From: Pseudomonas berkeleyensis | GTDB taxonomy: Bacteria > Pseudomonadota > Gammaproteobacteria > Pseudomonadales > Pseudomonadaceae | Assembly: GCF_014109765.1 (NCBI RefSeq) | Contig: NZ_CP059139.1 | Span: 3,414,001-3,478,000, forward strand | Direction of reading: 5' to 3' | DNA length: 64,000 nt | In this document: positions 1-8,992 of the stretch, in pieces | How the letters are laid out: each line of letters begins with the position of its first letter | How positions within the stretch are numbered: the first letter of the stretch is position 1 | Program-made: the position numbers and the translations under genes | The notes under the pieces: model-generated | Database searches by the model: none | What the model was told of the DNA's origin: nothing | What the model saw: the letters and a program-made list of their open reading frames with translations, nothing else

Positions 1-19
1 GCGGTATCGCGAACCGTAG

Positions 20-36
20 GGTGCGCCGTGCGCACC
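20..36. repeat. GC-rich intergenic palindrome
   Basis: The sequence GGTGCGCCGTGCGCACC has 7-bp arms around a 3-base centre. The same palindrome recurs at 2877-2893, on the other side of the ttuD-pykF pair, so this is a dispersed intergenic repeat and not a site specific to one gene. The rest of positions 1-177 shows no gene. Confidence 0.6.
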
Positions 37-177
37 GAACAAGCCAACTCCCCGGTACCCTTTCGACCTTCCTGGCAGGAGGTGTCACGGCCCGATTGCC
101 AGGTTGGTCGATTCCACTCCCCAGGCGCTGCCACGCGGCGCCTGCGGACTGGAATCGATCTGCAAGAGAACATCACC

Positions 178-1452
178 ATGAACCTCGACCCGCAACGCCT
201 GCTGCGCGACCTGTTCGCAACCGCCATCGCTGCCGCACATCCGCGCCAGGTGCTGGCCGATCATCTGCCTGCCGACCGCAGCGGCCGCGTCATCGTCATC
301 GGCGCCGGCAAGGCCGCAGCAGCCATGGCCGAGGTGATCGAGCAGGAGTGGCAAGGCGAAGTCAGCGGCCTGGTGGTGACCCGCTACGATCACGGCGCCG
401 ACTGCAAGAAGATCGAAGTGGTAGAAGCTGCCCACCCAGTGCCGGACGATGCCGGCGAACGCGTCGCCCGCCGCGTGCTGGAGCTGGTGTCGAACCTGGC
501 CGAAGACGACCGAGTGATCTTTCTCCTCTCCGGTGGCGGCTCCTCATTGCTCGCCCTACCGGCCGAAGGCATCAGCCTCCAGGACAAGCAGACGATCAAC
601 AAAGCCCTGCTCAAATCCGGCGCCACCATCGGCGAGATGAACTGCGTGCGCAAGCACCTCTCGGCGATCAAGGGTGGCCGCCTGGCCAAGGCCTGCTGGC
701 CGGCCACCGTCTACACCTACGCCATCTCCGACGTGCCCGGTGACGAAGCCACGGTGATTGCCTCCGGCCCCACCGTGGGCGACCCAACCACTTCGGCCGA
801 CGCCCTGGCGATTCTCGCCCGCTATGAAATCGACATTCCGGCCAACGTACGCAGCTGGCTGCAAGACCCACGCTCGGAAACGGTCAAGCCCGGCGACCCG
901 GTACTCGCCCGTAGCCACTTCCAATTGATTGCCACCCCGCAGCAGTCGCTCGACGCCGCCGCGGCCAAGGCCGAAGCCGCCGGTTTCCCGGTGCTGATCC
1001 TTGGCGACCTGGAAGGCGAGTCGCGCGACGTGGCCAAGGTGCATGCCGGCATTGCCCGCCAGGTGCAGTTGCATGGCCAACCGATCAAGCCACCGTGCGT
1101 GATCCTCTCAGGCGGCGAAACCACCGTCACCGTACGCGGCAAGGGCCGTGGCGGGCGTAATGCCGAATTTCTCCTCAGCCTCACCGAAAGCCTCAAGGGC
1201 CTGCCCGGCGTCTATGCGCTGGCCGGCGACACCGACGGCATCGACGGCTCCGAGGACAACGCCGGCGCCATCATGACCCCCTACAGCTACGCCCGCGCCG
1301 GCATCAAGGGCCTGAGCGCCCGCGACGAACTGGACGACAACAACGGCTATGGCTACTTCGCCGCCCTCGACGAGCTGATCGTCACCGGGCCGACCCGTAC
1401 CAACGTCAACGATTTCCGCGCCATTCTGATTCTCGAGAAACCTGCCCAATGA
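178..1452 (+). CDS. ttuD: Glycerate 2-kinase (hydroxypyruvate reductase/TtuD, MOFRL family)
   Basis: This 424-residue protein belongs to the DUF4147/MOFRL family, whose members phosphorylate glycerate with ATP to 2-phosphoglycerate in glyoxylate and tartrate use. It shows a Gly-rich N-terminal segment (VIVIGAGKAAAAMAEVIE), FLLSGGGSSLLALP near residue 115, and the C-terminal MOFRL signature SGGETTVTVRGKGRGGRN. The reading frame is open further upstream, but I chose the ATG at 178 because the protein there begins in the family-typical way (MNLDPQRLLRDLF) and an AAGAGA-like ribosome site precedes it. Its stop overlaps the pykF start by 4 bases, so the two are probably translated together and feed glycerate to pyruvate. 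Older annotations call this family hydroxypyruvate reductase. Confidence 0.92.
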   Translation: MNLDPQRLLRDLFATAIAAAHPRQVLADHLPADRSGRVIVIGAGKAAAAMAEVIEQEWQGEVSGLVVTRYDHGADCKKIEVVEAAHPVPDDAGERVARRVLELVSNLAEDDRVIFLLSGGGSSLLALPAEGISLQDKQTINKALLKSGATIGEMNCVRKHLSAIKGGRLAKACWPATVYTYAISDVPGDEATVIASGPTVGDPTTSADALAILARYEIDIPANVRSWLQDPRSETVKPGDPVLARSHFQLIATPQQSLDAAAAKAEAAGFPVLILGDLEGESRDVAKVHAGIARQVQLHGQPIKPPCVILSGGETTVTVRGKGRGGRNAEFLLSLTESLKGLPGVYALAGDTDGIDGSEDNAGAIMTPYSYARAGIKGLSARDELDDNNGYGYFAALDELIVTGPTRTNVNDFRAILILEKPAQ

Positions 1453-2864
1453 ACGCCGACAAGAAAGTGAAGATCCTCGCCACCCTCGGGCCGGCGATTC
1501 GCGACGCCGCGCATATCCGCCAACTGGTGGAAGCCGGGGTCAACCTGTTCCGCCTCAACTTCAGCCACGGCGAACACGCCGACCATGCTCAACGCTATCA
1601 ATGGGTGCGCGAGGTAGAGCGTGAACTGAACCAGCCCATCGGCATCCTCATGGATCTGCAGGGGCCGAAGCTGCGCGTGGGCCGCTTCTCCGAAGGCAAG
1701 GTGCAGCTGGTCAATGGCCAGAGCCTGCGCCTGGATCTGGACGCCACGCCCGGCGACGCCAGCCGGGTCAACCTGCCCCACCCGGAAATCATCGAGGCCC
1801 TGCAACCGGGCATGAGCCTGCTGCTGGATGACGGCCGCCTGCGCCTGAAAGTGACCGCCAAGCAGAATGATGCCGTGATCACCGAAGTGATCGCCGGTGG
1901 CGAACTGTCCGACCGCAAGGGCGTCAACGTGCCCGAAGCGGTGCTGCAGCTGTCGCCGCTGACCGAGAAGGATCGCCGCGACCTGAGCTTCGGCCTGGAA
2001 CTGGGTGTGGACTGGGTGGCGCTGTCCTTCGTGCAACGCCCCGAGGACATCGTCGAAGCCCGCGAGCTGATCGGCGGTAAAGCCTTCCTCATGGCCAAGA
2101 TCGAGAAACCTTCGGCGGTGACCCACCTGGAGGAAATCGCCAGGCTGTGCGATGCCATCATGGTGGCGCGCGGTGATCTGGGCGTGGAAGTGCCGGCCGA
2201 GAACGTGCCGCGTATCCAGAAAGACATCGTGCGCACCTGTCGCCAGCTCGGCCGGCCGGTAGTGGTGGCCACGCAGATGCTCGAATCCATGCGTTTCTCC
2301 CCGGCACCGACCCGCGCCGAAGTCACCGACGTGGCCAACGCCGTGGCCGAAGGTGCCGATGCGGTGATGCTGTCGGCCGAGACCGCTTCCGGTGACTACC
2401 CACTGGAAACCGTGCAGATGATGAGCAAGATCATCCGCCAGGTGGAGAACGGCCCGGACTACCAGAGCCAGCTCGACGTCGGTCGCCCGCAGGCCGAAGC
2501 CACCGCCAGTGACGCCATCAGTTGCGCCATCCGCCGCATCAGCTCGATCCTGCCGGTGGCGGCGCTGGTCAACTACAGCGAATCCGGTGCCAGCAGCCTG
2601 CGCGCCTCACGCGAACGCCCCAAGGCGCCGATCCTCAGCCTGACGCCGAGCTTGACCACAGCGCGCCGCCTGACCGTGGCCTGGGGCATCTACTCGGTGG
2701 TCAACGAGCGCCTGCGCAAGGTCGAGGAAGTCACCAGCACCGCGCTAGAAATCGCCCAGGCCCAAGGCATGGCCAAGCGCGGCGAAACCGTGGTGATCAC
2801 CGCCGGCGAACCATTCGGCCAACCCGGCAGCACCAACAGCCTGAGGATCGAAACGCTGCATTGA
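1449..2864 (+). CDS. pykF: Pyruvate kinase
   Basis: This is a full-length pyruvate kinase of 471 residues, converting phosphoenolpyruvate and ADP to pyruvate and ATP in the cytoplasm. The active-site signature FLMAKIEKPSAV, the MVARGDLGVEVP segment and RLNFSHGEHADH near the N terminus are all present. It starts with an ATGA overlap on the glycerate kinase stop, so 2-phosphoglycerate made there can pass through enolase to this enzyme. In Pseudomonas one of two pyruvate kinases sits in the glyoxylate/glycerate gene cluster, conventionally called pykF. The symbol is given from that synteny, and paralogue assignment is less certain than function. Confidence 0.95.
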   Translation: MNADKKVKILATLGPAIRDAAHIRQLVEAGVNLFRLNFSHGEHADHAQRYQWVREVERELNQPIGILMDLQGPKLRVGRFSEGKVQLVNGQSLRLDLDATPGDASRVNLPHPEIIEALQPGMSLLLDDGRLRLKVTAKQNDAVITEVIAGGELSDRKGVNVPEAVLQLSPLTEKDRRDLSFGLELGVDWVALSFVQRPEDIVEARELIGGKAFLMAKIEKPSAVTHLEEIARLCDAIMVARGDLGVEVPAENVPRIQKDIVRTCRQLGRPVVVATQMLESMRFSPAPTRAEVTDVANAVAEGADAVMLSAETASGDYPLETVQMMSKIIRQVENGPDYQSQLDVGRPQAEATASDAISCAIRRISSILPVAALVNYSESGASSLRASRERPKAPILSLTPSLTTARRLTVAWGIYSVVNERLRKVEEVTSTALEIAQAQGMAKRGETVVITAGEPFGQPGSTNSLRIETLH

Positions 2865-2876
2865 GCAGCCCCGTAT

Positions 2877-2967
2877 GGTGCGCCGTGCGCACCTTCTGTA
2901 CGGCGCACCCTACGTAACGCCTCCAAGCGGCACGGACAGCTCCCCTCTCCCGCCTGCGGGAGAGGGG
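2877..2967. repeat. Two intergenic inverted repeats after pykF
   Basis: A copy of the GGTGCGCCGTGCGCACC palindrome (2877-2893) is followed by an inverted GGCGCACCC (about 2901-2910). Then comes a perfect 12-bp hairpin with a 2-base loop, CCCCTCTCCCGC at 2942-2953 and GCGGGAGAGGGG at 2956-2967. The hairpin may attenuate transcription between pykF and the urea transporter, but it has no T-tract. Such elements are common between Pseudomonas genes. Confidence 0.6.
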
Positions 2968-2997
2968 CTGGGGGAGGGGGCTCTTGGCACAGACATC

Positions 2998-3909
2998 ATG
3001 CCTCCACTACCAACCTCACACCCTGCCCTGCAAAGCCTGCGCGCCCTGCTCTGCGGCTTCGCCCAGATCTTCCTGCAGCAACACCCTGGCTGCGGCCTGC
3101 TGGTGCTGCTGGCGATTCTCATCGGCGCCCCTGATCTGCTGACCGGTGCTCTGCTCGGCGGCCTGACCTCGATGCTGATCGCACGACGCCGCGGCTACCC
3201 GCCAGCGGACATCGCCATCGGCCTGTACGGCTACAACGGTATCCTGCTCGGCCTGCTACTCAGCCTGAAACTGCCGTGGACACCGCTGTTGCCGCTGCTG
3301 ATCATCACCAGCGCAGCCCTTTCCAGCCTGCTGCTGGCACCCTGGATGCGATGCATGCGCAAGCATGGCTGGCTGCCCGCGTTCACCTTTCCCTTCGTAC
3401 TCCTCGGTTGGCTGTTGCTGACTCTGGTCGCCCAGTTGGAGCTGCCACTCGCAACGCCAGCCAGCGCGCCCGGTGCGCCGGAGCTGAACGCCCTGCAGTT
3501 GATGCTCGTGGTGCTGCGCGGCCTGGGCCAAGTCATCTTTCTCGACTCGCCCCTGGCTGGCCTGTGCCTGCTGATCGGCTTGCGCCTGGCCGATAGCCGC
3601 ACGGCGCTGTGGGCATTAGTGGGCTCCAGCAGCGGCTCGGCACTGGCCCTGTTCTACGGTTGGCCCAGCGATGGCGCGCTGGCCGGCCTATACGGCTACA
3701 ACGCCACCCTCGCCGCCATTGTCCTGGCCCAGGCTTATCGCTGCCCATTGGTTCCCGCCGTGGGGATTCTCCTTGCCCTGCTTCTGCAACCGGGTTTCAG
3801 CGCACTGGGTCTACCAGCCCTGACCATGCCCTTCATACTCGCCTGCTGGCTGGTAAAAGCCAGCGCGCGGAGCTGGCAACAGGCCATGAAGAGCAACGCA
3901 TCATCCTGA
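2998..3909 (+). CDS. Urea transporter (UT-B type)
   Basis: This 303-residue polytopic membrane protein has the two-fold internal repeat typical of urea channels. GLYGYNGILLGLLLSL in the first half is mirrored by GLYGYNATLAAIVLAQ in the second, and each marks the selectivity-filter region of a UT-B-like half. About ten hydrophobic segments fill the sequence. The frame is open upstream, but the upstream part translates the intergenic repeats, so I place the start at the ATG at 2998. It would allow facilitated urea passage across the inner membrane. No urease gene is in the window. Confidence 0.85.
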   Translation: MPPLPTSHPALQSLRALLCGFAQIFLQQHPGCGLLVLLAILIGAPDLLTGALLGGLTSMLIARRRGYPPADIAIGLYGYNGILLGLLLSLKLPWTPLLPLLIITSAALSSLLLAPWMRCMRKHGWLPAFTFPFVLLGWLLLTLVAQLELPLATPASAPGAPELNALQLMLVVLRGLGQVIFLDSPLAGLCLLIGLRLADSRTALWALVGSSSGSALALFYGWPSDGALAGLYGYNATLAAIVLAQAYRCPLVPAVGILLALLLQPGFSALGLPALTMPFILACWLVKASARSWQQAMKSNASS

Positions 3910-4083
3910 CGCCTGGCAGCAACTGCAGAGGCACCTCTGCAGCTCGTAAAGACGGAACTACCGCTGCGTTCGGCGGGCTAATGAATATCTGCCACGACGA
4001 GCGATACCCATGCCAAAAATCGTCCTCTACCCTGCCACTGCCCTGTCGCCTGCGGTCAGTGCCTCTTTTCAGGGTGCGTAGCG

Positions 4084-5109
4084 ATGAGCATGGCGCCTGG
4101 CGACATCGATCTACCCGCCGACCTGCGCTATGTCGACGACAGCATGCCGGGCATCAGCCGCCGCAAGCTGCGTGGCAAGTTCTGCTATTTCGACAACCAG
4201 GGCCAACGCATCCGCGACAAGCGACAAGTGGCTCGGATCGATGCTCTGGCGATACCGCCCGCCTATACCGAGGTATGGATCTGCCCATTCGCCAACGGCC
4301 ATTTGCAGGCAACCGGCCGCGATGCCCGCGGACGCAAGCAATACCGCTACCACGCGCGTTGGCGCGAAATCAGGGATGCGGACAAGTACGCTAGCCTGCT
4401 GGCATTCGGCAAGGCTTTGCCAGCGCTGCGTGAAGCACTGCAGCAGCACCTGAACCTACGCGAGCACCGCCGCGAGAAAGTGCTGGCGACCGTGATCATG
4501 CTGCTGGACAACACCCTGATCCGGGTCGGCAACGCCCGCTACGCACGGGAAAATCGCTCCTATGGCCTGACCACCCTGCGCAACCGTCACGTCGAGGTAC
4601 AAGGCAGCACGATTCGCTTTCACTTCCGTGGCAAGAGCGGTATCGAACACGAGGTGCAGGTCAATGACCGCCGCCTGGCCCGCATCATCCAGCGTTGTCT
4701 GGAACTGCCCGGGCAGCACCTGTTCCAGTATCTGGATGAAGATGGCGAACGTCGCGCGGTGACCTCCACCGACATCAACGAGTATCTGCGTGAACTGACC
4801 GGCGCCGACTTCACCGCCAAGCACTACCGCACCTGGGCCGGCAGCGCACTGGCCCTGACGCTGCTGCGCGAGCTCGAGTGGCAACCGGAAAGCGCGGCCA
4901 AGAAACATGTGGTGGCCATGGTCAAGGAGGTGGCTGAGCAATTGCGCAATACGCCAGCTGTCTGCCGCAAGTGCTACATCCATCCCGCTCTGATCGAAGC
5001 CTTTCAGGCTGGCGATCTGGCCGGCATACGCCTGGCAACGCCGCGCAAGGGCCTGCGCATCGAAGAAAGCCTGTTGATGCGTTTTCTGGAGAAATTGCCG
5101 CCCGCCTGA
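4084..5109 (+). CDS. DNA topoisomerase IB (poxvirus/bacterial type)
   Basis: This 341-residue protein matches the short bacterial type IB topoisomerases that relax supercoils by a transient 3'-phosphotyrosine link. It has the N-terminal domain with RDKRQVARIDALAIPPAY, a lysine in FRGKSG (about 183), the ADFTAKHYRTWAGS block (about 241-254) and the probable catalytic tyrosine in CRKCYIHP (Tyr298). A 23-codon reading frame ends 2 bases before the start, but its reality cannot be judged. It is not obviously co-transcribed with the urea transporter (174-bp gap). Confidence 0.93.
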   Translation: MSMAPGDIDLPADLRYVDDSMPGISRRKLRGKFCYFDNQGQRIRDKRQVARIDALAIPPAYTEVWICPFANGHLQATGRDARGRKQYRYHARWREIRDADKYASLLAFGKALPALREALQQHLNLREHRREKVLATVIMLLDNTLIRVGNARYARENRSYGLTTLRNRHVEVQGSTIRFHFRGKSGIEHEVQVNDRRLARIIQRCLELPGQHLFQYLDEDGERRAVTSTDINEYLRELTGADFTAKHYRTWAGSALALTLLRELEWQPESAAKKHVVAMVKEVAEQLRNTPAVCRKCYIHPALIEAFQAGDLAGIRLATPRKGLRIEESLLMRFLEKLPPA

Positions 5110-5258
5110 GGCTGCCCTCTCTCCCGAGCGGGCTCCCACCAGCTTGTTGAAAGTCCATACACGCGGCTTCAGCAGGTATGATCGGCGCGGAATCACTCCG
5201 GCATACCCCGTATGAACGCAGCACTCGTTGACCTCGCCAACCTCGCGCGGGAAAGCCC

Positions 5259-5930
5259 ATGAGCACCGGCTGGCAAGGGCGCCTCTGGCTGGCCAGGGAC
5301 TATTGCCTGCTCGACGGCTGTGCGGGCGATACCCAGGCGCACGCCCATTACGCCCACCAGTTGATGCTGGTCCACGACGGCGAGCTACGTCTGATGGTCG
5401 ATGGCAAGCTCGTGCAGGGCCGGCGCCTGCTGGTGCCCTCGATGCAACTGCATGCCTTCATCGAGCCAGGCCAGCCGATGCTGGCGTTGTACGCCGAACC
5501 TCTGGCGTTCCACCTGGCGCAACTGCAGGGCTGGCAAGTCGAAGCCCCGACAACGCCGCAGGCACTCATCGAGCAATTGCGTAATTGGCCGAGGCCAACA
5601 CTGGATCGCCGGGTGGAACAGGCTCTGCTCGGCATCGATGCACTGTTGCTGGAAAAGATCGATGCCCTCGATCTGGCGAGCCAGGTTCGCTTGTCGCTCA
5701 GCCAACTGGAGCGCCTGTTCGGTGATCAGGTCGGCCTCTCCATCCGCCGACTGGTGCTCTGGCGGCGCCTACGCCTGGCGCTGGCCATGGTGCTGCGGGG
5801 CAGTAACCTCACCGACGCTGCCCATGCGGCAAACTTCGCTGACTCGGCACACTTCTCGCGCACGGTGCGCAGCCTGTTCGGCATCCAAGCGCGAACACTG
5901 CACAACCTGCAACTACAACTGATCGACTGA
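5259..5930 (+). CDS. AraC-family transcriptional regulator
   Basis: This 223-residue protein has an N-terminal cupin-like half with a His-rich strand (AHAHYAHQLMLVHDGELRL) and a C-terminal AraC-type double helix-turn-helix. The latter ends with NLTDAAHAANFADSAHFSRTVRSLFG in the usual position, though the string is divergent. Its 3' end overlaps the convergent hydroxylase gene by 18 bp. Targets are unknown. The small effector-binding half suggests a regulator answering to a small ligand, which is inference. Confidence 0.88.
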   Translation: MSTGWQGRLWLARDYCLLDGCAGDTQAHAHYAHQLMLVHDGELRLMVDGKLVQGRRLLVPSMQLHAFIEPGQPMLALYAEPLAFHLAQLQGWQVEAPTTPQALIEQLRNWPRPTLDRRVEQALLGIDALLLEKIDALDLASQVRLSLSQLERLFGDQVGLSIRRLVLWRRLRLALAMVLRGSNLTDAAHAANFADSAHFSRTVRSLFGIQARTLHNLQLQLID

Positions 5931-6818
5931 GCGGCGCAAACCGACCGGCAGAACGGGCACAGCGACGTGCCCGGCGCGGTCGACGAAGGGCTCGGCCAAC
6001 TGCGCCAGATAATCGTCCGGGTAGTCCGGCTGACTACCGATCCCCAGATCATCACTGGCTACCTGGTAATCGGCGTGAAAGGCCGTGCCCAGCAGACGAT
6101 CCCAGAAACTGAAGAACAGCGCGAAATTCACATCCCCCGCCCGGCCATAACGCAGGTGATGAAAACGGTGCACGGGCGCCCAGGCGAACAGGTGGCACAA
6201 CGGGCCAATCCGCATGTCGACATTGCTGTGTTGCAACAACAACTGCACGCCGATAGCGAACGCCAGAACGCCAGCGATATCCACCGGCATGCCCAGCAGT
6301 ATCAGCGGCAGCGTGCCGGCCAGTGCCTCCAGCCCCAGATGCAGCGGATGCTTCATCAATCCGTTGAGGCCATACATGCGCCGCACCGAGTGATGCACGG
6401 CGTGCAGGCGCCAGAGCCAGGCACTGCGGTGACTGAGCCAGTGCATCAGGGTGATGCCAAGGTCGGCGACAACGATCGCCATCAGCACCTGCAACCAGAA
6501 CGGCCAGGCATGTGGCCAGAGCTCTAGGGTAGGTAGCAGCGTTGCGAGCAGCGGGATGCTCAGCACGCCCAGGCTGTTCAGTGTTTCGTTGACCAATGCA
6601 TGCCAGCGGTCACGCCACGCATCGTGGCGCGGCTGATTCCATTCGGGCTGATAAGGCACCTGCGCCTCGACCAACGCAGACAGGCCGATGGCCAGCAACA
6701 GCAGAACCGGCAGGCACCACAGACCCAAGTGCCAGTAGCCCACCAGACAGATCGCCAGGGCGCTCAGGCCGAAGCTGAAACAGGGGGCGTAGAGATAACG
6801 AAGCAGTGCATGGCTCAT
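5913..6818 (-). CDS. Fatty acid hydroxylase / sterol desaturase family protein
   Basis: This 301-residue integral membrane di-iron oxygenase has the histidine clusters of the family: HWLSH (126-130), HAVHH (139-143), HSN at 196 and HRFHH (217-221). Four to five hydrophobic spans flank them. The start at 6818 is fixed by an AAGGAG site 6 bases upstream; an open frame extends further 5' without a ribosome site. It converges on and slightly overlaps the AraC regulator gene. The substrate (lipid or alkyl chain) cannot be read from the sequence. Confidence 0.9.
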   Translation of the reverse strand: MSHALLRYLYAPCFSFGLSALAICLVGYWHLGLWCLPVLLLLAIGLSALVEAQVPYQPEWNQPRHDAWRDRWHALVNETLNSLGVLSIPLLATLLPTLELWPHAWPFWLQVLMAIVVADLGITLMHWLSHRSAWLWRLHAVHHSVRRMYGLNGLMKHPLHLGLEALAGTLPLILLGMPVDIAGVLAFAIGVQLLLQHSNVDMRIGPLCHLFAWAPVHRFHHLRYGRAGDVNFALFFSFWDRLLGTAFHADYQVASDDLGIGSQPDYPDDYLAQLAEPFVDRAGHVAVPVLPVGLRRSVDQL

Positions 6819-6978
6819 GGTGTTCTCCTTGAAGATCGGAGCACACAGCCTGCGACCAGGCACCCGCTTCGGGCTTGAACAAACCACGCATCCTTGAAGC
6901 CGGTCATACCGAAGGCGGCCGCTGCCCGCTATAGTCGCGGCGACCACTTGAAGGCAGCCACCAAGGGACGATGCACAG

Positions 6979-7368
6979 ATGAAAGGATGGATGCTGGGCC
7001 TGAGCCTGCAACTGCTGGCCGCACCGCTGCTGGCCGATGAAGTGATGACGGTGATCGGGCCAGTGGAGCAGATCGAAGTCCTCGAGATCGGCCAGGGCCC
7101 CAACACGGCCGTGGACAGTTGCAAGGACTACAGCGTGAGCGCGGAGGAAGTCGCCGATTTCCTACGCCACGCCATCGTCATCACCAACCGCCAGGAACAC
7201 GACTGGTACCTCTACGGTCCCTGCTACGCCACAGGCACACTGACCAGCCGCTACGGCCAATGGCAATGGCTGCTACGCAACATGGGCACGGGCTGGCTGA
7301 CGGCGGTCACCGGCGAAACCTTCGTGCTCGGTGATCCTCGGGAGGAATCGTCGCTGGAGGCGGAGTAG
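6979..7368 (+). CDS. Small exported protein of unknown function
   Basis: This 129-residue protein has a cleavable-looking signal peptide (MKGWMLGLSLQLLAAPLLA, then DEV), so it is probably periplasmic. The mature part holds two cysteines (DSCKDYSV and YGPCYATGTL) that could form a disulfide. I recognise no domain. It is divergent from the hydroxylase gene and is the last gene that looks like ordinary chromosome before the accessory DNA. Confidence 0.7.
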   Translation: MKGWMLGLSLQLLAAPLLADEVMTVIGPVEQIEVLEIGQGPNTAVDSCKDYSVSAEEVADFLRHAIVITNRQEHDWYLYGPCYATGTLTSRYGQWQWLLRNMGTGWLTAVTGETFVLGDPREESSLEAE

Positions 7369-7491
7369 GCGGGAGATGACCAGGCGGGCTCCCTGGCACA
7401 GGAGAAAAAGGGACAGATTTATTTTTCGAGCTTCCGCTTAGGCCTGCCCTGACCGCATAGTTCAACCCGAAGACCTTGGATTCTCTCTATT

Positions 7492-7788
7492 TCATCCACG
7501 AAACGAGCACTTCCGGTTAGCTTCCCTCTGCAGTGCTGCACGAATCAAATCAATCGCACTTGATGGAACGGCTTGGCGCATGAATGCAATATAACGGATG
7601 CGACGCCTTTCAAGCGTGTCGCCCAGCGCGATGAAACAGGGAGTCTTTGTCCAGCCAATCGCTGTCCACCAGTTCAGGGGCAGACCAGCCATACAGCGCG
7701 CCCCTAGTCGGTAGATGTATCCATCGTCAGCAGGCAGTGCGAGACGGGTGAGTCGCCTGATGTCGTGAGTGTTTAGCTCGGTTGTCAT
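7492..7788 (-). CDS. Hypothetical protein, 98 residues
   Basis: The protein starts MTTELNTHDIRRLTRLALPADD and is rich in Arg and Trp (NWWTAIGW). I do not recognise a family. No strong ribosome site precedes the ATG. It lies between the chromosomal flank and the left att site, in DNA less GC-rich than its neighbours, and may be a relic of an earlier insertion. Confidence 0.5.
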   Translation of the reverse strand: MTTELNTHDIRRLTRLALPADDGYIYRLGARCMAGLPLNWWTAIGWTKTPCFIALGDTLERRRIRYIAFMRQAVPSSAIDLIRAALQREANRKCSFRG

Positions 7789-7877
7789 GGTCGTGATTGA
7801 GCTGCCTGATCGGGTACGTGTAGAAGCCGAGTTCAGTGCTGCGAACCCGGACTGTGTTTTGCCGGTGAAGACTTGAG

Positions 7878-8339
7878 TTATTTGAGCTTGCTGCGCAGCC
7901 AGCTCATCACACTGATCAAGACTCTCAGCTTGCGATAGAAGTTGTCCGCTTCGATCAGGAAACCCAGTTCCTTGTGAAGCTGCACTATCTCGCTCATCAC
8001 AGCCTTGTGCGCATCGGTACCAGCCTGGCCTGCGGCAACTATATCCTGCTCAACCTCGCACAGCCGGCGGTACCAGGCAATCTCGACTGCGTGGCGCACG
8101 AAATGGCGGCGGTTGAATATTCGGTGCTTGCCGAGCAAAAACAGGTAGGCCCCAAAACCTGCCAGAAAAACCTGCAACGAGCTGATCTCAAGCCCTTGAG
8201 CGTTCAGGAACTGGGCGATCTGTGGCGTTTGCCAGCAGCCGACCGCGAACAGCGCAGGCCAAAGGGCAATGGCGAGTAGCGCTTCGTTCGTATGTGGGGA
8301 ACGTGTCAGTTGGCTGGGGATAAAGCGGAGACGGGTCAT
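7878..8339 (-). CDS. Small membrane protein, hypothetical
   Basis: This 153-residue protein has two probable membrane spans (LLAIALWPALFAVGCW and VFLAGFGAYLFLLG) followed by a cytoplasmic helical tail ending in WLRSKLK. The ATG at 8339 is preceded by GGGAG at 5 bases, a better start than the one 16 codons upstream. No family recognised. It shares the accessory stretch left of the island with the 7492-7788 gene. Confidence 0.6.
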   Translation of the reverse strand: MTRLRFIPSQLTRSPHTNEALLAIALWPALFAVGCWQTPQIAQFLNAQGLEISSLQVFLAGFGAYLFLLGKHRIFNRRHFVRHAVEIAWYRRLCEVEQDIVAAGQAGTDAHKAVMSEIVQLHKELGFLIEADNFYRKLRVLISVMSWLRSKLK

Positions 8340-8719
8340 AGTAACTCCCGTTGGAAGGCTGTCATGGCACGAGGGGCCAGGACTCACTCAAGCTTCCGGT
8401 TTTGCCGAGGCTCGATGCAACTCAAGTGGATGCGTTTGGTACCCATCAGCAAGAAGGAGTGGCGCACTCAACACCTCGCTAGAGCGGCACTTCACCTTAT
8501 GAGTCCAGCCCTCAGGCACAAGTGCCGGAGGTTTGCTCCAAGTTCATCGGCCAGGGATTTCTAGAGCCCGTCATCTCGTAGATTTGCGTGCTCGATGAGC
8601 GCAAGCGGCCTCGACAGAGCTGAAGTCAAGCATCGCTCCGTCGGCCAGCAGAATCGAAGCCCACAGGAACAACTGGCTCATAGCCTCTCACTCGATAGAG
8701 TGCAGCAAAAACCGCCGAT
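8340..8719. other. Stretch without a supported gene
   Basis: No convincing coding region is visible. A 36-codon frame on the minus strand (8571-8681, beginning MSQLFLWASILL) is too short to call. The right part of this stretch begins to resemble the DNA just inside the right end of the island (56.9 kb), suggesting it is the edge of an older element. Confidence 0.4.
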
Positions 8720-8740
8720 GTGGCAAAAAGTGGGGCAAAA
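8720..8740 (+). repeat. Degenerate integrase arm-type repeat, outside the island
   Basis: GTGGCAAAAAGTGGGGCAAAA is a decayed copy of the paired GTGGCACAAAA motif found at 8993-9014 and 56923-56945. It lies 85 bases before the left att repeat, almost the same spacing as the right-end copy has to the right att repeat (89 bases). It therefore looks like the right edge of a former element at the same tRNA site. Confidence 0.55.
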
Positions 8741-8770
8741 TTCAGGAGCGTCTAAAAACCATTGTACATA

Positions 8771-8804
8771 AAAAATCCAGCCATCGTTAGATGGCTGGAT
8801 TTTT
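8771..8804. terminator. tRNA-Pro-type terminator, left copy
   Basis: A perfect 14-bp stem (AAAAATCCAGCCAT with ATGGCTGGATTTTT) has a 6-base loop and A/T runs on both sides, so it could end transcription in either direction. It directly abuts the left att repeat, as the sister hairpin at 56976-57011 abuts the right one. It is the terminator that normally follows the 3' end of the tRNA-Pro gene. Confidence 0.8.
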
Positions 8805-8860
8805 AGGGTTTTTTGGTCGGGACGGAGTGATTCGAACACTCGACCCCTTGCACCCCATGC
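8805..8860. repeat. attL: left direct repeat (partial tRNA-Pro)
   Basis: These 56 bases are identical to 57012-57067. They begin AGGGTTTTTTGGTCGGGACG and end CACCCCATGC, that is, they run from just past the tRNA 3' CCA to the anticodon stem. Beyond position 8860 the sequence no longer matches the tRNA, so this copy is not a functional tRNA gene. Confidence 0.93.
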
Positions 8861-8992
8861 GCTTATTTAGTGGATTTCCATAGATCACCATAGACAACCG
8901 CAAACAACCTATAACCTAGTAATTACGGGGCTTTCAGGCTATTTTACCTTCCCGTGGCGTCCACTATCGTCCACCAGCAGCCAAGCGTTTCG

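Noticed and set aside
28..177. 50-codon N-terminal extension of the glycerate kinase
   Set aside because: Translates the intergenic repeat and does not resemble the family N terminus; the start at 178 fits better.
21..743. Long plus-strand frame over the glycerate kinase gene
   Set aside because: Arg/Pro-rich shadow of ttuD in another frame, common in high-GC coding DNA; it has no ribosome site or motif.
4010..4081. 23-codon frame just before the topoisomerase gene
   Set aside because: It ends 2 bases before the next start and could be a leader peptide, but length and lack of any signature do not allow a call.
8571..8681. 36-codon minus-strand frame MSQLFLWASILL
   Set aside because: Too short, no ribosome site checked as strong, and in a decayed region.
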